A stretch of 64,000 nt of DNA from Gastrolobium villosum (lineage: Eukaryota > Streptophyta > Magnoliopsida > Fabales > Fabaceae): assembly GCA_032173675.1 (NCBI GenBank), contig JAVKPL010014399.1:1-64000 (forward strand), given 5' to 3'. Shown here piece by piece: positions 11,963 to 24,147 of this stretch. A model generated the notes under the pieces. That model was not told the DNA's origin. It saw only the letters and a program-made list of their open reading frames with translations, and did not search any database. The translations under genes were made by a program, and so were the position numbers. Numbering within the stretch: position 1 is the stretch's first letter; each line of letters begins with the position of its first letter.

Positions 11963-12053
11963 GGCATCATCATTCATTGGATTTTCAGGGAAACATTTAG
12001 TTCCCTTTTGCTTGTTTTCAAAGGGGGGCTAGTAGTTACATTATCTTTGATAC

Positions 12054-13400
12054 ATGGGGAAGTTTCCTCTAGCCAATGTCTTGATCCTTCTCTTGAACTT
12101 GGGTACTTTGCTCAATGTTCTTGCTTGTCCTTATTGTCCATACCCATCTCCTTCTAAGCCTCCAAAACATCATCCTATAGTGAAGCCACCAATTCACAAA
12201 CCACCAAAGCAGCATCCTATAGTGAAGCCTCCGGTTCACAAACCACCAAAGTACCCTCCATATCATGGTGAGCCACCCTGTCCACCACCCAAATCATCAC
12301 CAAAACCACCCTATGTTCCCAAGCCTCCAGTGGTTAAACCCCCTTTGCATCCACCTTATGTTCCAAAACCTCCCATTGTTAAACCACCAATAGTGCATCC
12401 ACCTTATACTCCAAAACCTCCTCATTATCCCAAGCCCCCCATTGTTAAACCACCAATAGTGCATCCACCTCATGTTCCAAAACCTCCTCATTATCCCAAG
12501 CCCCCCATTGTTAAACCACCAATAGTGTATCCACCTTATGTGCCAAAACCACCTCCATATGTCCCTAAACCACCAGTTGTGAAACCTCCCTATGTGCCTA
12601 AACCACCACCAGTGGTAACACCACCTTATGTGCCTAAACCACCAGTGGTAACACCACCTTACGTGCCAAAACCACCTGTGGTAACACCACCTTATGTGCC
12701 TAAACCACCACCAGTGGTAACACCACCTTATGTGCCTAAACCACCAGTGGTAACACCACCTTACGTGCCAAAACCACCTGTGGTAACACCACCTTACGTG
12801 CCTAAACCACCACCAGTGGTAACACCACCTTACGTGCCAAAACCACCTGTGATAACACCACCTTATGTGCCTAAACCACCACCAGTGGTAACACCACCTT
12901 ATGTGCCAAAACCACCTGTGGTAACACCACCTTATGTGCCAAAACCTCCAATTGTAAAACCACCCATTGTTTTTCCTCCTTATGTCCCTGTACCATCACC
13001 ACCCTATGTGACACCACCTACCCCACCAGTTGTTACACCGCCAGTGGTTACACCACCATCACCGCCAGTGGTTACACCGCCAGTGGTTACACCACCAAGT
13101 CCTCCTACTGAAACACCATGTCCTCCACCACCACCAGCACAACCAACATGCCCCATTGACACTTTAAAGTTAGGTGCATGTGTTGATGTTCTTGGTGGCC
13201 TCATACACATTGGAATTGGTAGCAGTGCTACACAAACATGTTGCCCAGTGCTTCAAGGGCTTCTAGACTTGGATGCTGCTGTGTGCCTCTGTACCACCAT
13301 TAGAGCCAAGCTTCTTAACATCAACATCATAATCCCCATTGCTCTTCAGCTCCTTCTTGACTGTGGCAAGACTCCACCAGAAGGATTTAAGTGTTCATGA
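12054..13400 (+). CDS. Hybrid proline-rich protein (HyPRP) with 8-cysteine domain
   Basis: A single-exon ORF of 448 residues. Residues 1-25 form a signal peptide (MGKFPLANVLILLLNLGTLL, cleavage near LAC). Residues 26-365 are Pro/Lys/Val-rich, built of PPYVPKPPVVT units of 11 or 12 residues plus earlier KPPIVHPPYVPKPP variants. Residues 366-448 are an eight-cysteine domain with Cys at 366, 376, 396, 397, 411, 413, 437 and 447 (pattern C-9-C-19-CC-13-C-1-C-23-C-9-C). This is the hydrophobic-seed/LTP-like fold that defines HyPRPs. Such proteins are secreted to the cell wall and linked to wall structure, elongation and stress; which role applies here cannot be read from sequence. The first ATG after the TATA box is used. 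The proline tract is longer than in many family members. Confidence 0.95.
   Translation: MGKFPLANVLILLLNLGTLLNVLACPYCPYPSPSKPPKHHPIVKPPIHKPPKQHPIVKPPVHKPPKYPPYHGEPPCPPPKSSPKPPYVPKPPVVKPPLHPPYVPKPPIVKPPIVHPPYTPKPPHYPKPPIVKPPIVHPPHVPKPPHYPKPPIVKPPIVYPPYVPKPPPYVPKPPVVKPPYVPKPPPVVTPPYVPKPPVVTPPYVPKPPVVTPPYVPKPPPVVTPPYVPKPPVVTPPYVPKPPVVTPPYVPKPPPVVTPPYVPKPPVITPPYVPKPPPVVTPPYVPKPPVVTPPYVPKPPIVKPPIVFPPYVPVPSPPYVTPPTPPVVTPPVVTPPSPPVVTPPVVTPPSPPTETPCPPPPPAQPTCPIDTLKLGACVDVLGGLIHIGIGSSATQTCCPVLQGLLDLDAAVCLCTTIRAKLLNINIIIPIALQLLLDCGKTPPEGFKCS
12590..12950 (+). repeat. 33/36-bp tandem repeats encoding PPYVPKPP(P)VVT
   Basis: In-frame near-identical DNA units (CCACCTTATGTGCCTAAACC...GTGGTAACA) alternate 33 and 36 bp. 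They include higher-order duplicates that differ by single synonymous changes (TATGTGCCT versus TACGTGCCA). This indicates recent expansion by unequal exchange or slippage within the HyPRP coding region. Confidence 0.9.
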
Positions 13401-13531
13401 GCAAATTAATATATTTATTATAAAGGTAGTTCCTATATATTTTGGATGTTCAAATTAATATATTTAATATATTTAGGAATAATAGTAACACTTTTCAAAA
13501 TTATTATTACGAAATTATGTGATTTTGAAAG

Positions 13532-13587
<56 letters not shown>

Positions 13588-13782
13588 ATCCACTTTAGAT
13601 AAGGTTATCTATATTTACCCTTTAAACTATGTACTACAGTAATACATAATTATAATATTAAAAAAAAAAATTCTCTCGACGTCATCAGACAAGTTCAGTT
13701 CTAAAAAGTGACTGACAAGAGAAAAAAAAAACTTTAATGTTATAATTAAGTGCTACCTTAGTATATAACTAGAAATGTTTAT

Positions 13783-13837
<55 letters not shown>

Positions 13838-16005
13838 CACAAAAAATTAGCAGGGGTTAGCCGGGATCGTACCAAAGCCAAGGGCAGACAAGTATATTTC
13901 TTTTTAGGATATAAGAAAACATGTTTAATAAATGTAATCATATACTTTTCATGAAAATAGATGTACTGTATACGATTATGATCAACATCTTATCTTTTAG
14001 CATGAAAATTGGAGTTTTATTTGTTGCACTAAATCAGAAAGATGACATATATGCATGCACATTTTAGCGTTATCTTAACTTTCATTAATTGAAAATTAAT
14101 AAAATCAAACAACTCTCCCTTTTATTTTCAAAATTTTATACACATATTTTCTTTGACAATTAATCTGTTTTCACATATTCTGATAAATTTTGAAATAGTT
14201 AAAGTTATGCATATAATTTCATTTATTTAAGGAAAACCTATGTAACTTAGTTTGTTTTGTTACCGAATAAATAAGAAAATAAAAATATCATGTACTGTCT
14301 TCTCTACTTCTGTATCAAAGTCAGTATGTTATGGAATCCCATGTGACTTAGCTGTCTTTTTGTGCCTAATGTTTGCAGGAATTGCATCACTTTTGCAAGG
14401 AATAAGTTCTTAACAAGTTGAGAAGATGTAGTGAAGAAATTGTCTTAGTTTCTCGTTCATCAAGTTGTATTCGTATACCAAAGGCCAAGAACATAAAAGT
14501 ACTACAAGGGAAATTGTTTTCACACTAGCTAGTTTTATGCTCTGCCTTGTTCGCAAGTCGTAAATTGCAAAGGTTTCCCATTTAAGTTCTCTGCTTTTCT
14601 TTGTCTCTTAGTTTCATTGCGTGTGTGGCTCTGTGTGCATGTCAGGGTGTGTATGTACACCCGTGATTGTGTTGGGAAATGTATAAGTAGTGTGGCATTA
14701 GATTCTCTTCAAAACGGTTATCATGTGACACGTTTCTTCTTCAATGCATTGCCTTTTAACAAATTTTCACAGTGGGGAGCTTTTGGAAATAATTTTTTTT
14801 TTTTATACAAATGAAAATTTAACACATACTCTAATACAACTTACCCATATCCTTGATTATTAGATCAATCTAGAGCTTTTGGAAATTGGAATCATTCAGT
14901 TTTACAGTCGTTATAAAGAAAATGCATTAAATTGGAAAGAAAAGTAACATTAAAGTGCTTTTCGTACCAAAATGCTGACGTAAAATTGTTAATTGATACT
15001 GATCGATCGACTAAAAGAAATAACATCAATTGAATATTACCCTATGGATATCAGATAAAGGCCCAAGAAAGTAAACAAAAGGAAATTAACGGAAAGTTTT
15101 CTTAATTAAGATAAGGGTTTAGTGAGTGTACACCGGATATAAAATTTGATCCAGTGCACTAAGTTCTTTTGCGAGAACACAATTATAATAAAAATTATAA
15201 CTATATTCTCCCGGAAGAACACCATTATAATATTTAGTGCATTAAGTTCTCACGAGAGAACTTAGTGCACTTGACCGTCCAGTGACTGAATTTTCATTTT
15301 TTTCTTAATATAAATCTTAGTGTGACAACAATAGATAAGTATTGGATCTCCAAAATTCTGAGAGGTTCAAAATTTCATTATCCATAAGTTAACTCTGGAA
15401 ATAAGAGATAAAGCCTATAACTATGAAATTTTACACTCTCCGTATTTATTGTCACTATTCATACATATCACCCTTAGATATTCCGTTATTCTATTATGCA
15501 CAGTGATCTGTTTATTTTCAAAATTATCTCCTCCATAGATACATGAAAAAGCCCATACATCTAAGACAAACTCACTAGTCTATTACCTTTGAAGAAAACA
15601 TAGTTATGATTGTTCATAAAAAATAATTAAACCATTTTGAAGATATAATTGAAAAAAATTAACTTTTGTTGCTAAGGGTACCAATTAGATAAATATAACC
15701 TTTATATTATAGGTAAAGTTTTCAGTTCACTCTATCATCGTCAATTTTTATTCTCACCCATTACTAGTTCGTTAAAACACTATGGAGCTTTGAAGTGATT
15801 ATATAAATTTTGATTCTTGTAAAATAACCCTAATACGAATAGAAAGACAAGCGGGTTATTCAAATCAAAGTAGCTGTCATATATACTTTCTGTGTTTCTT
15901 GAATATAAAAGGCATTTTTCCAGTATTGGGTAGCCAGCTGTAGTTTTGTCTGCATGATTACTAAAGCAATGGTAGGTTTATTTGTTAGTTGAGTATATTG
16001 TGTGA
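13401..16005. other. HyPRP 3' flank and intergenic, with two (TA)n tracts and a foldback
   Basis: AT microsatellites lie at about 13533-13588 and 13785-13835. A small foldback sits at about 15128-15290: GTGCACTAAGTTC on the left is inverted on the right as GAACTTAGTGCAC, with nested AGTTCTC...GAGAACT. No coding region, RNA gene or clear host feature is recognised in the rest. Confidence 0.5.
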
Positions 16006-18155
16006 ACCATTATCCTGATACATTATACAATGCAAATCAAATCAACATAGTCAAATTAATATGGAATGGAAAACTCTCATACTCACCAAATAAGGAAATA
16101 AAGCCCAACAACGTCTCAATTCAAATAACATGACAATAATATAAAGCATATCAGCATCCAAAGCATATCATCATAAACAACATATATCTCAACTCAGCTC
16201 CGGCTTTCTGCCGCCCGAGGTATCAACCCCCGAGCTACCTGAACCTGAAAATGAGCCCCAAACGTGGGGTGAGATCTCTAGACAGAAATCTCAGTAAGAC
16301 AATGGGCCCTCAAGGATTTCTCCACCCCAAGCTCACTTACATGTGCAATATAAGTTCAAAAGTAGTTTAAGAATATAAGTTCCAAAATCTGTGCAATGCA
16401 ACATATAATCATGTCATGTTTGTCAACTATTCTACTGGCCAGGATTTACATACGTCTGTTACCTACAATCAGTGCAAGACACCACTTACACCCACCCACA
16501 GAATCACCCTATTGTATGTCTCCTACATACTCAGGCTTACCGTCTAGGTGGAACAACACATGCATATCATAAGGCATTCACACTTAACAGCTCAACGGCA
16601 TTTCAAATATCAATACATGAAAACACATCATGCATATAAACCATCCCCCCATGGGGCATGGTGGAACCAACAATGGCTAAGCCGAGGACACGAAAGCTTA
16701 CCTCTAAGCAATCAATCTAATCCAAGGTCCACACCAGCTCAAAGTCCACACACAGCACAATCACAATCTGTTTGGACTAATAATCATATCAATATATAAT
16801 CTACGAGTTCATGACAATACGACAATGTTTCCTCTTACGTTTCATGTCATTAGGCTTCTCACAAAGCCAATAGCCCTTAATCCCATTGATTCCGACTTAG
16901 ATTAATTATTACAGAAGCCCACATTAACCAATCATGAGTCCACAAAGCCAAAATATCATTTTGTATGAACAATACAGTTACTGTCTCGAAATTCTCAGAA
17001 TATCCGGATATATGTCGAGTCCATATCCGGATATCATATTCGGATATCACAAGACCCATATCCGGATACCAGTATCCGGATATTTCGTGACAGAATATAG
17101 TTTCTGCATTTCGCGAAGATATCACTTCAAGGTTGCATTTTTAACCCATTAATACGTCCAAGCATGCATTTTTATACACTATTAGGTTCATGTTCGTGCT
17201 GGTTACCTATTCAACTCATGTTATACGCCAAGACTCCACTTTTAACCAATAAAACTCATGACAAAGGTAAGGGACATACCCAAGGCTCTCAAAACAGAGC
17301 TGCAATGGCTCTTGGAGCTCACCAATCAGCCCCCATAGTTCTGACTCAACAAGGACACGAAAATGACAAGAAAGCAAGGTCCTTTCTTTTCAAAGGTGGC
17401 TTCTTGAAACCACACAAGCAAGGAACAATGGATCCTTCCCCACAAAACAATGAAGTCAGTCTTCAAACACTCAAAACAGAACCTCCAACTCAGAAAATGG
17501 CTAATCTTTTAACCCCACAATGCTAGAACACACTCACCCAAGGAATCTTTGAGAAGAAAGCAAGAGAAAATGTGCTTCCAAGGGACTTCAATGAAGGGAG
17601 AAGGATGGAGGAAGGTGGTTGCACCCACAAGCTCAGAAACTCACGTAGGAATGCAAAATCCTGACCTAGGATCATGTGCCAAGCCTTTATATAGCCACTT
17701 AAGTCTTAATCGCACTGTATTAGCGCTAATAGGTACACTTAGTATTTTAATCCCAAACTTTGGATTCTAAACCTAGCCATTTTTCTAAGATTTTTAATAT
17801 TTTTATTTTATTTTTCGCAATACTTTTCCGGTATGCGCTTTTATATAGCCAGTATCAGTTCTGACGTCAGTCCTCATTATTACGACTTGAAACTTGACAT
17901 ACTAGTCCCATATATAATTATAGAAATATTCATGCACTTATTATAATTTTTCGATATACTTCATCGGTACGCATTTATACCTAGGAGCAGAACCTGTATC
18001 TGCACTTTTCGTCAGAAAAATGACTTTCAACATTATTAATCACTTCCTATAATTATTTAAGCCTTATCATAATTAATTAGGTCAATTATGGGATTATTTC
18101 CTAATTTCACATTTAATTAATTCAATTTCCTAATTTAACGGTGCAGGTTCTTACA
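16006..18155 (-). repeat. Long LTR, copy B (end-truncated)
   Basis: The same landmarks as copies A and C occur in the same order, including the TATCCGGATA array at about 16998-17085 and the terminus GGTTCTTACA ending at 18155. Reading the minus strand, it starts TGTAAGAACCTGCACC, and a TATA box (GGCTATATAAAGGC, near 17690-17700) lies about 460 bp in. This sets the transcription direction as minus. About 235 bp at the other end, present in copy C, is absent. It abuts the pol fragment of the Tat-like element exactly at its terminus, consistent with insertion there. Confidence 0.8.
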
Positions 18156-18960
18156 CTTTTGAGGAACCCGGGTAGCTCTTCTTTGACATGAGGCTCTATG
18201 GTCTTACCAAATCGGGTAAATTGACCAGGTTCTTTTTCTAGCACGAGGTCTTCTAATTCTCTATCTGGCTCTGGCCTAGGGATTACTTCTTCTCTCATAT
18301 CCAGTTCAACCACATTGATGGGTTTCCCTGAATGGTGAGGAATCATTTTTCTGCCGAGTTTGTCCCCCGGATGAATCCGAGGTGGACTCAAATGTTCGCC
18401 TTCGTTTTCCTTGACAGTGTCAAAGTAGCACCCTCTGGATTCCTTTTGATCTCCACTAATGGTGATTATCTCATTCTTATTGCTTATCATTTTTATCTTC
18501 TGGTGCTTTGTAGAGACCAGCATATGCCATTGGTGTATGGTTAGTCTTCCCAGAATGATATTGTATTTTGATAGGAAGTGGCCATTATAAATCTGACCCG
18601 TTCTGATTTGAACGCTTCCTTTGTTCCCAGGGTTAATCTGAGATCTATATAACCTTTTGGAGATCTATGTTCTCCATTAAAAGCTATCAAGGTTGTCTTG
18701 CAGGGTTTCACGTCCTCGTCATCAAGGTTCATCTTTTTGAAGGCACCCCACAATATAATGTCGGCACTGCTTCCTGCATGCCCGAAAATCTTCTTAACCC
18801 GGTAATTTACCAAGGTTCCAGCAATGACTAATCCGTCTACATATCCTGGAAAAACACCTAGCAGGTCTTCCTTTGTGAAGTAGAGCATAAGAGGATCTGA
18901 TTTGTTGGGATCTTCTTTAAATTTGGGACGATCCCGAATTGAAAGGACTTCTTTCAAATA
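18156..18960 (-). pseudogene. Tat-like element: protease and start of RT
   Basis: Two minus-strand frames (18957-18541 and 18523-18156) encode the protease region (ALVIAGTLVNYRVKKIF..GSSADIILWGAF) and the pre-RT segment typical of Tat elements (EPGQFTRFGKTIEPHVKEELPGFLK). In the active-site motif, where family members have V-D-x-GSSADIL, this copy reads G-H-A-GSSADII, so the catalytic Asp is lost. A frameshift or stop separates the two frames. The coding sequence is cut off just before RT by long LTR copy B. Confidence 0.75.
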
Positions 18961-19115
18961 TTTTCTCCTAGCACTTACAATGTCTCCACCTCCTCCAGAG
19001 CTCCGCTAATCACGTTGCAGTCAAATTCGGCTTCAGGAAATTCGTCATTGTTAGCGTCATCTCTTTGGCTCCTTTCATCTTTCTTTTTCTTCTCAGGTGA
19101 CAGACTCTTTCTCCT

Positions 19116-20267
19116 TTACCGGCTTCCAGATTTTCTCTTGTTGCTTCTAGAACCCTGAGTCTTGATCACGTACTGGCGTAGTTTTCCTTCTCTAACAAAT
19201 TTCTTCACAGCATCCCGAAGATCCCAGCACTGATCCGTGTTGTGAGTCAGTCCATCATGGAAGGCACAATATTTGGACTTATCCAAACCTCCTCTGTCGA
19301 ATATGGGCCGAGGTCTATCTAATTTCTTCATCTTCGTCGTTGCGACTTCCCTCCAAATTTGAGAGCATGAGGCATTCAACGGTGTATACTTTTCATATCT
19401 TCCTACCCGGTCTCTATCATCCGAATTCCTGCCTCTGGAGTCTTTCTTTTTGTTTTTAGGTCGCTTCTTTTCTCCTGTGCCTGCTCTTTTTCCTTCTTCT
19501 GATAGGGCATTTGCTATCTCCATTTGCTCAAGTTCTAAGTATTTCTTGGACCGAGTTCTAAACTCTTCCAATGTCCTCACAAGGTCTTTATAACCAACTT
19601 GGCCAGCCTCGATGATCCATCCAGGCTAGCCACAATAAGGTGAACATGGACATTTTCCTGTAAACCGGGCACTTGCAATGCAACATCTATAAACCTGTTA
19701 AGGTATCTCTGGAGAGTCTCTCTGAGTTGCTGTCGTATTTTGCCAAATGCGAACTCAGAGTTTGGATGCTTTTTGCTGGTTGAGAAATTCAAAAGATGTG
19801 GTTCGTCAATACCTCGGATGTACATATCTGTGTCAAATGCATCTATGTTGACTTGCGGATCCTGGCTTCCATTATATTTCGGCAAGCACGCCGAATCAAA
19901 ATCCTCCAGGAAAGGAGCGTTCAGAATCTTCCCGGTGAAAGGGCTATTATTATATTGCCCCATACTATATTTCCTCCTGTAACCATCGGGTTCTAAACGC
20001 CCTCTGGTGACTTGGGCATTCTGGTTGGGGTGCATTCCATCCCAGAATATCTGCCCATTTTCTTCTGCCGAAGTGTTCTGGGTCAGAGTTTGTGCAGCAG
20101 CATTCTGGTCGCCCATTGCAACGTTCTCCAGGTTCGGTTCAATGTGCTCACCGGATTGGGCCTTTCATGATTTTGTACATCAGTAACCTGGTTTTGATGA
20201 TCCGGGTTGGGATCACCTTCACGGCCATTAGCATCTCGGCCTTTGGTTCCTCTTGCCCCAGGTCCTA
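19116..20267 (-). pseudogene. Tat-like element: gag, second part
   Basis: Minus-strand frames 20116-19577 and 19580-19116 (plus a shifted piece up to 20267) encode gag. The capsid part has APFLEDFDSACLPKYNGSQDPQ and IRQQLRETLQRYLNRFIDVALQVPGL. A basic stretch (KKRPKNKKKDSRGR) is followed by a CCHC-like finger with spacing C-x2-H-x4-H-x4-C (CAFHDGLTHNTDQC). Frameshifts lie near 20110 and 19580. The upstream part of this same gag is found at 27671-28023, beyond the inserted long LTR. Confidence 0.8.
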
Positions 20268-22667
20268 TGTAACACCCCGTGTATACCCAGAATATTAACA
20301 TTACATCGTATTAAGCGGTGCTTAATTAAAAATGCGGGATATTCTTTTTCTTTTCAATTATGACGTGATTATCAATTACCAACTTGATTACTTAATCAGT
20401 TTCATAAAAACCAATGCCTGTATGAAGATTGCAAGATAACTAACGAAATACCTGATAACATATAGATAAGTGTGTATCTAAAATCACGGATCTACATCAT
20501 GTAGTCCGGACAATATCCTGGTACATTATTACAACATCAAATAAAGCTAAGACATAACAAGTCTACGTGATATGGACAAACCCCATGCTCACCAAATAAG
20601 CAACATCGCCAACCAAGTCTCAACATAAAACTCCAAAAACATAAATGAAGCTAACGGCACATCATCAACAGGTACAATCAGCATATAAATCACCATTATC
20701 TAACTCAACTCTGGCCTCCTGCCACCTGAGGCCTCAACATTACCTGAACCTGAAATAAGCGTCCCCAAACGTGGGGTGAGATCTCTAATCAAAGAAATCT
20801 CAGTAAGACAAGGGTTCCTCAAGGATCTTCCACCCCAAGCTCACTTACATGTGCAATATAAGTTCTAAAAACAGTAATTCAATATAAGTTCCAAAACTAT
20901 GCAGTGCAACAGATATCTATGACATGTGTGTTTATCGCTATCTACTGGCCAGAGAAATGCAGGAATACGTCTATACCTACATGAGTACAAGGAACACCGC
21001 TTGCACATCACCCACAGCCTCTCCATCTTGTATGTACTACATACTCAGGCTTACCGTATAGGTGGACATCACATGCATATCATAAAAGCACATTGCATAT
21101 AATAGCTCAATAGCATTCCCAAAACATCAAAGCATGTAACACAACATACATATAACCATATCCCCATGGGACATGGTGGAACCACAACATGGCTAAACCG
21201 AGGACACGAAAGCTTACCTCTTAAGCTAGCTATCCAAGCCACAAGCTCAAAGTCCAAACACAGCAGTATCACAATCTGTTATGGACCATCAACATATCAA
21301 TAAACATGCATCTCAAGCATACAATATAAAGACAACGTCTTTCCTTTACGTTTTACGTCTTAAGGCTTCTAACAAAGCCACAAGCCCTTAATGACATGAT
21401 TCTCACTTAGTCCATTAATTACAGAAGTTCAACTTCCTTAATCTAGGGTCCACAAACCCCCAATAGCCTACTGTATGAACAGTAAAGCTACTGTTCTTCA
21501 AAATCCCAAAATATCTGAATATTCCTCGGGGCATATCCGGATATGAAATATCCGGATATCTCACTGACCATATCCGGATATACAATATCCTGATATCCAG
21601 ATCCCATATCCGGATATCAATATCCGGATACCATATTCGGATATCAATATCTGGATATCTATTCGACAAATATCTGGATATTTCATGAAAGAATGCAGTT
21701 CTGCATTTTCATGAAGATATCCTTCCAAGGTTAGGTTTTTACCGATTAAAGACCCTAAAGCATGCATTTCTAGGTGTGTTAGACATTACACAACGTTAAC
21801 TTATCATCTTTTAGCCTTTACATGCATCAAGGTTCCATTTTTAACTAAGAGACTCAAGTTCAAAGGTGGTGATCATACCACAAGCCAAAACAGAGGTGGA
21901 TGATGCTCTTGGAGCTCTCACAACAACTCCAACACTACAAAAAATAAGTTCTTTAGCCACGGTTAAAATAGTGGCTAAAGGTAATAAAAACCGTGGCTAA
22001 AATAGTCTACCACTGTTTTATGGACCGTGGCTATTCCTGGCGTTGCATTAATCTAGCCACGCCCTTTTCCTCACTTAACTACGGCTATTATGGGCGTGGT
22101 AACATTACATTAGCCACTATCTGTTTCGATTTAGCTATGTTACTAACCGTGGCTAAATATTATGGATAGACAAAAAAAAAACGTTTGATATATCTTCTTT
22201 TACAATATGCTGTTATCCCAATTCTAATCATTTTTTATTATTATTTTTATAATTTTATCAATGAAATAGAAGTAAAAGCAGAAAGAGTAAAAGGTTGCAA
22301 TGAACTACAAATTAGGAATTTTTAAATACTGAAAGAACCAATTTTCAAATGAACCTAAAAGTCTCAAATTTCAAAATCTCAAACTTGGAATCAAATGAAA
22401 ACAGAGTCCTTAATTTTGAGCAACAAATAAGAGCGGCATTTATACCCTTTAACAATCTCCGAGTAAAGAAGCAACATGGCTTGTTGGATTTTCACTTCAT
22501 CTTACAAAAAGATAGTAATATACAATTCTTGTCTTTACCCTGCATAATCAGATGATAACTTTATGAGAATCATTAGCTATGTGATTCAAGTTTTTTAAAG
22601 AATATAAAATTATTGAAATGAAAAGACAAAAGCACCTTAGAAATATTTAAAAAATTCTATTATTTAC

Positions 22668-22825
22668 TATTTGATAGTACACTATATCTCCAGTTTCACT
22701 AACAAAATGGTCTTTCCTCAAGCTCCTTACCAAGTCCCCAATAATGTGAAAGGGAAGAGGAGCAGATTTCTTTGGCTTTCGGTAATATTTTCCAAACAAT
22801 GGCTTAGCTACCTGAGTCTGCAAGT
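22668..22825 (-). pseudogene. Captured exon of unidentified origin
   Basis: On the minus strand, a splice-acceptor-like tract (CTTGCAGACTCAG) precedes an open stretch with VAKPLFGKYYRKPKKSAPLP and DLVRSLRKDHFVSETGDIVY. The composition (basic, then a winged-helix-like DLVRSLRKDHFV) looks like a genuine protein exon rather than random sequence. It lies in the same orientation as the other captured exons. I do not recognise the family. Confidence 0.4.
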
Positions 22826-23704
22826 ATAGCAAACACAACATTCAAACTCTATATCTCAAGGAAATTACTTATCAGTATACATTGTTTACCCATAAGTAGA
22901 GAGATACTCACATTGCTGGGCAAGTTTTGCTTGTAAAGACACACGAAATGCTTGTAAAAAAAATGTATATATATCTGAGCACAAGTACGTTGCATAGTAT
23001 AAGTATTAAGTACCTTATTTTTGGGTACAGAGTACTAATTTATTAAAATTCCAAAACAGCTCTTGCAATAACTAAAGATATATCATCATAGATTACCAAA
23101 AAAAAAGATATATCATCATACTTTGGCATCACTTGCTGCAAACAGACTTTCTTCAACCTCAGCAACATCCATCATTAACATTCACTGTGCAGACTTTGGT
23201 GAAACTAACTGATCTCAAACTGTATAAAGTATTAACCAGGATCAAAAAGAGGAAAGAAATAAAGTTAGTAAAATAGTGGGGGAAAAACTAATGCAGCTAG
23301 TTCAGAATAAAAATCCAGCATCGGCCCATACTGCTGCAACCAACTAAATATTTTACATTTTTAGTTTAGTTAACCCTACAAAAGTAAGTAGTGGGTTGAT
23401 GATATTAAAATAATTTATCGACTTTAATATCTTTATAACAATCAGGAAAAAGTAAACTAAAATAATAACTACAATCTTTTACATATAAAATATAAAATCT
23501 CATACCAAGAAAATGGTTGTTACATATAAATATTCTATTTATTCAGTGAGCACACCCAAAATAAAATAAAATAAAAACAGGTACCATAAAACCATAACCA
23601 AGATAAAGTAAAATCGGTGAGGCATTCGATTTTGCTATGACCTTCAATTCAAAATCAAACATCTTTAATTGGAATTCCCAAATAGAGCTTGGACCATAAC
23701 AAAC

Positions 23705-23773
23705 CTCATTCATATCATGGGCTAGATTCTTCAGGGTATCCAATCCCTCTGATATGATATCATGCCCTTCATC
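23705..23773 (-). pseudogene. Captured SYP7-type syntaxin exon (SNARE region)
   Basis: 23 codons reading DEGHDIISEGLDTLKNLAHD and MNE, which matches the region leading into the Qc-SNARE helix of plant SYP71-like syntaxins. It is bounded by an AG acceptor (GTATAG before it) and a GT dinucleotide after it, so a whole exon with its splice sites appears to have been taken. It lies 142 bp from the preceding SYP7 exon, keeping donor-gene order. Confidence 0.8.
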
Positions 23774-23914
23774 CTATACAAATAAAAATTTGAATAATCT
23801 AAGACTGTAAATCAGCTGGTGACAGACAAATACAATAAAAAGACTATAAACCTCAAGGCTTCTTAGTTAGCATAGACAACAAGGTAACTGAAATAAAGCA
23901 GGAATCATGCTTGC

Positions 23915-23970
23915 CTGCTTCATCTTGCGCATTTCATCATGCTCTTGTCTAAACTGATTGGATTCTTCCC
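23915..23970 (-). pseudogene. Captured SYP7-type syntaxin exon (preceding exon)
   Basis: Encodes ESNQFRQEHDEMRKMKQ, the segment that precedes the exon above in SYP71-like syntaxins. The downstream intron begins GC (GCAAGC) rather than GT, either a GC donor or a decayed GT donor. Order and orientation match the donor gene. Confidence 0.72.
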
Positions 23971-24072
23971 TTTCAAGTTAAAAAATGGACCTAAGACATA
24001 AAAATAATCTTCCTGATCATGGTGAAGGATTAACATAATCTGTCTCCAACTATGCCTGATCATCAAGCTTAC

Positions 24073-24147
24073 CTTAACATAGTCTACATGTCCTGGGCAA
24101 TCAAAATGAGCATAATGCCTCTCTGCTGTTTCATACTCTACATGAGC
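24073..24147 (-). pseudogene. Captured EF-Tu exon (G3 region)
   Basis: 25 codons reading AHVEYETAERHYAHFDCPGH and VDYVK, the switch II/G3 region of bacterial-type elongation factor Tu (canonical DCPGHADYVK; here Ala is replaced by Val). It has a good acceptor (CGATCTTGCAG) before it and AAG|GTAAGC after it. The introns indicate capture from a nuclear, intron-bearing gene for an organellar EF-Tu rather than a direct piece of plastid or mitochondrial DNA. Confidence 0.85.

Noticed and set aside
12069..12491. Trp/Arg-rich minus-strand ORFs
   Set aside because: Complement of the proline-rich coding sequence, no independent support.
13004..13210. Glycine-rich ORF on the minus strand of the HyPRP gene
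   Set aside because: Shadow of the Pro/Val-rich coding repeats on the other strand.
24073..24147. EF-Tu segment as inserted plastid or mitochondrial DNA
   Set aside because: It is a lone 75-bp exon with splice acceptor and donor inside a CACTA element next to other nuclear exons; capture from a nuclear gene fits better.
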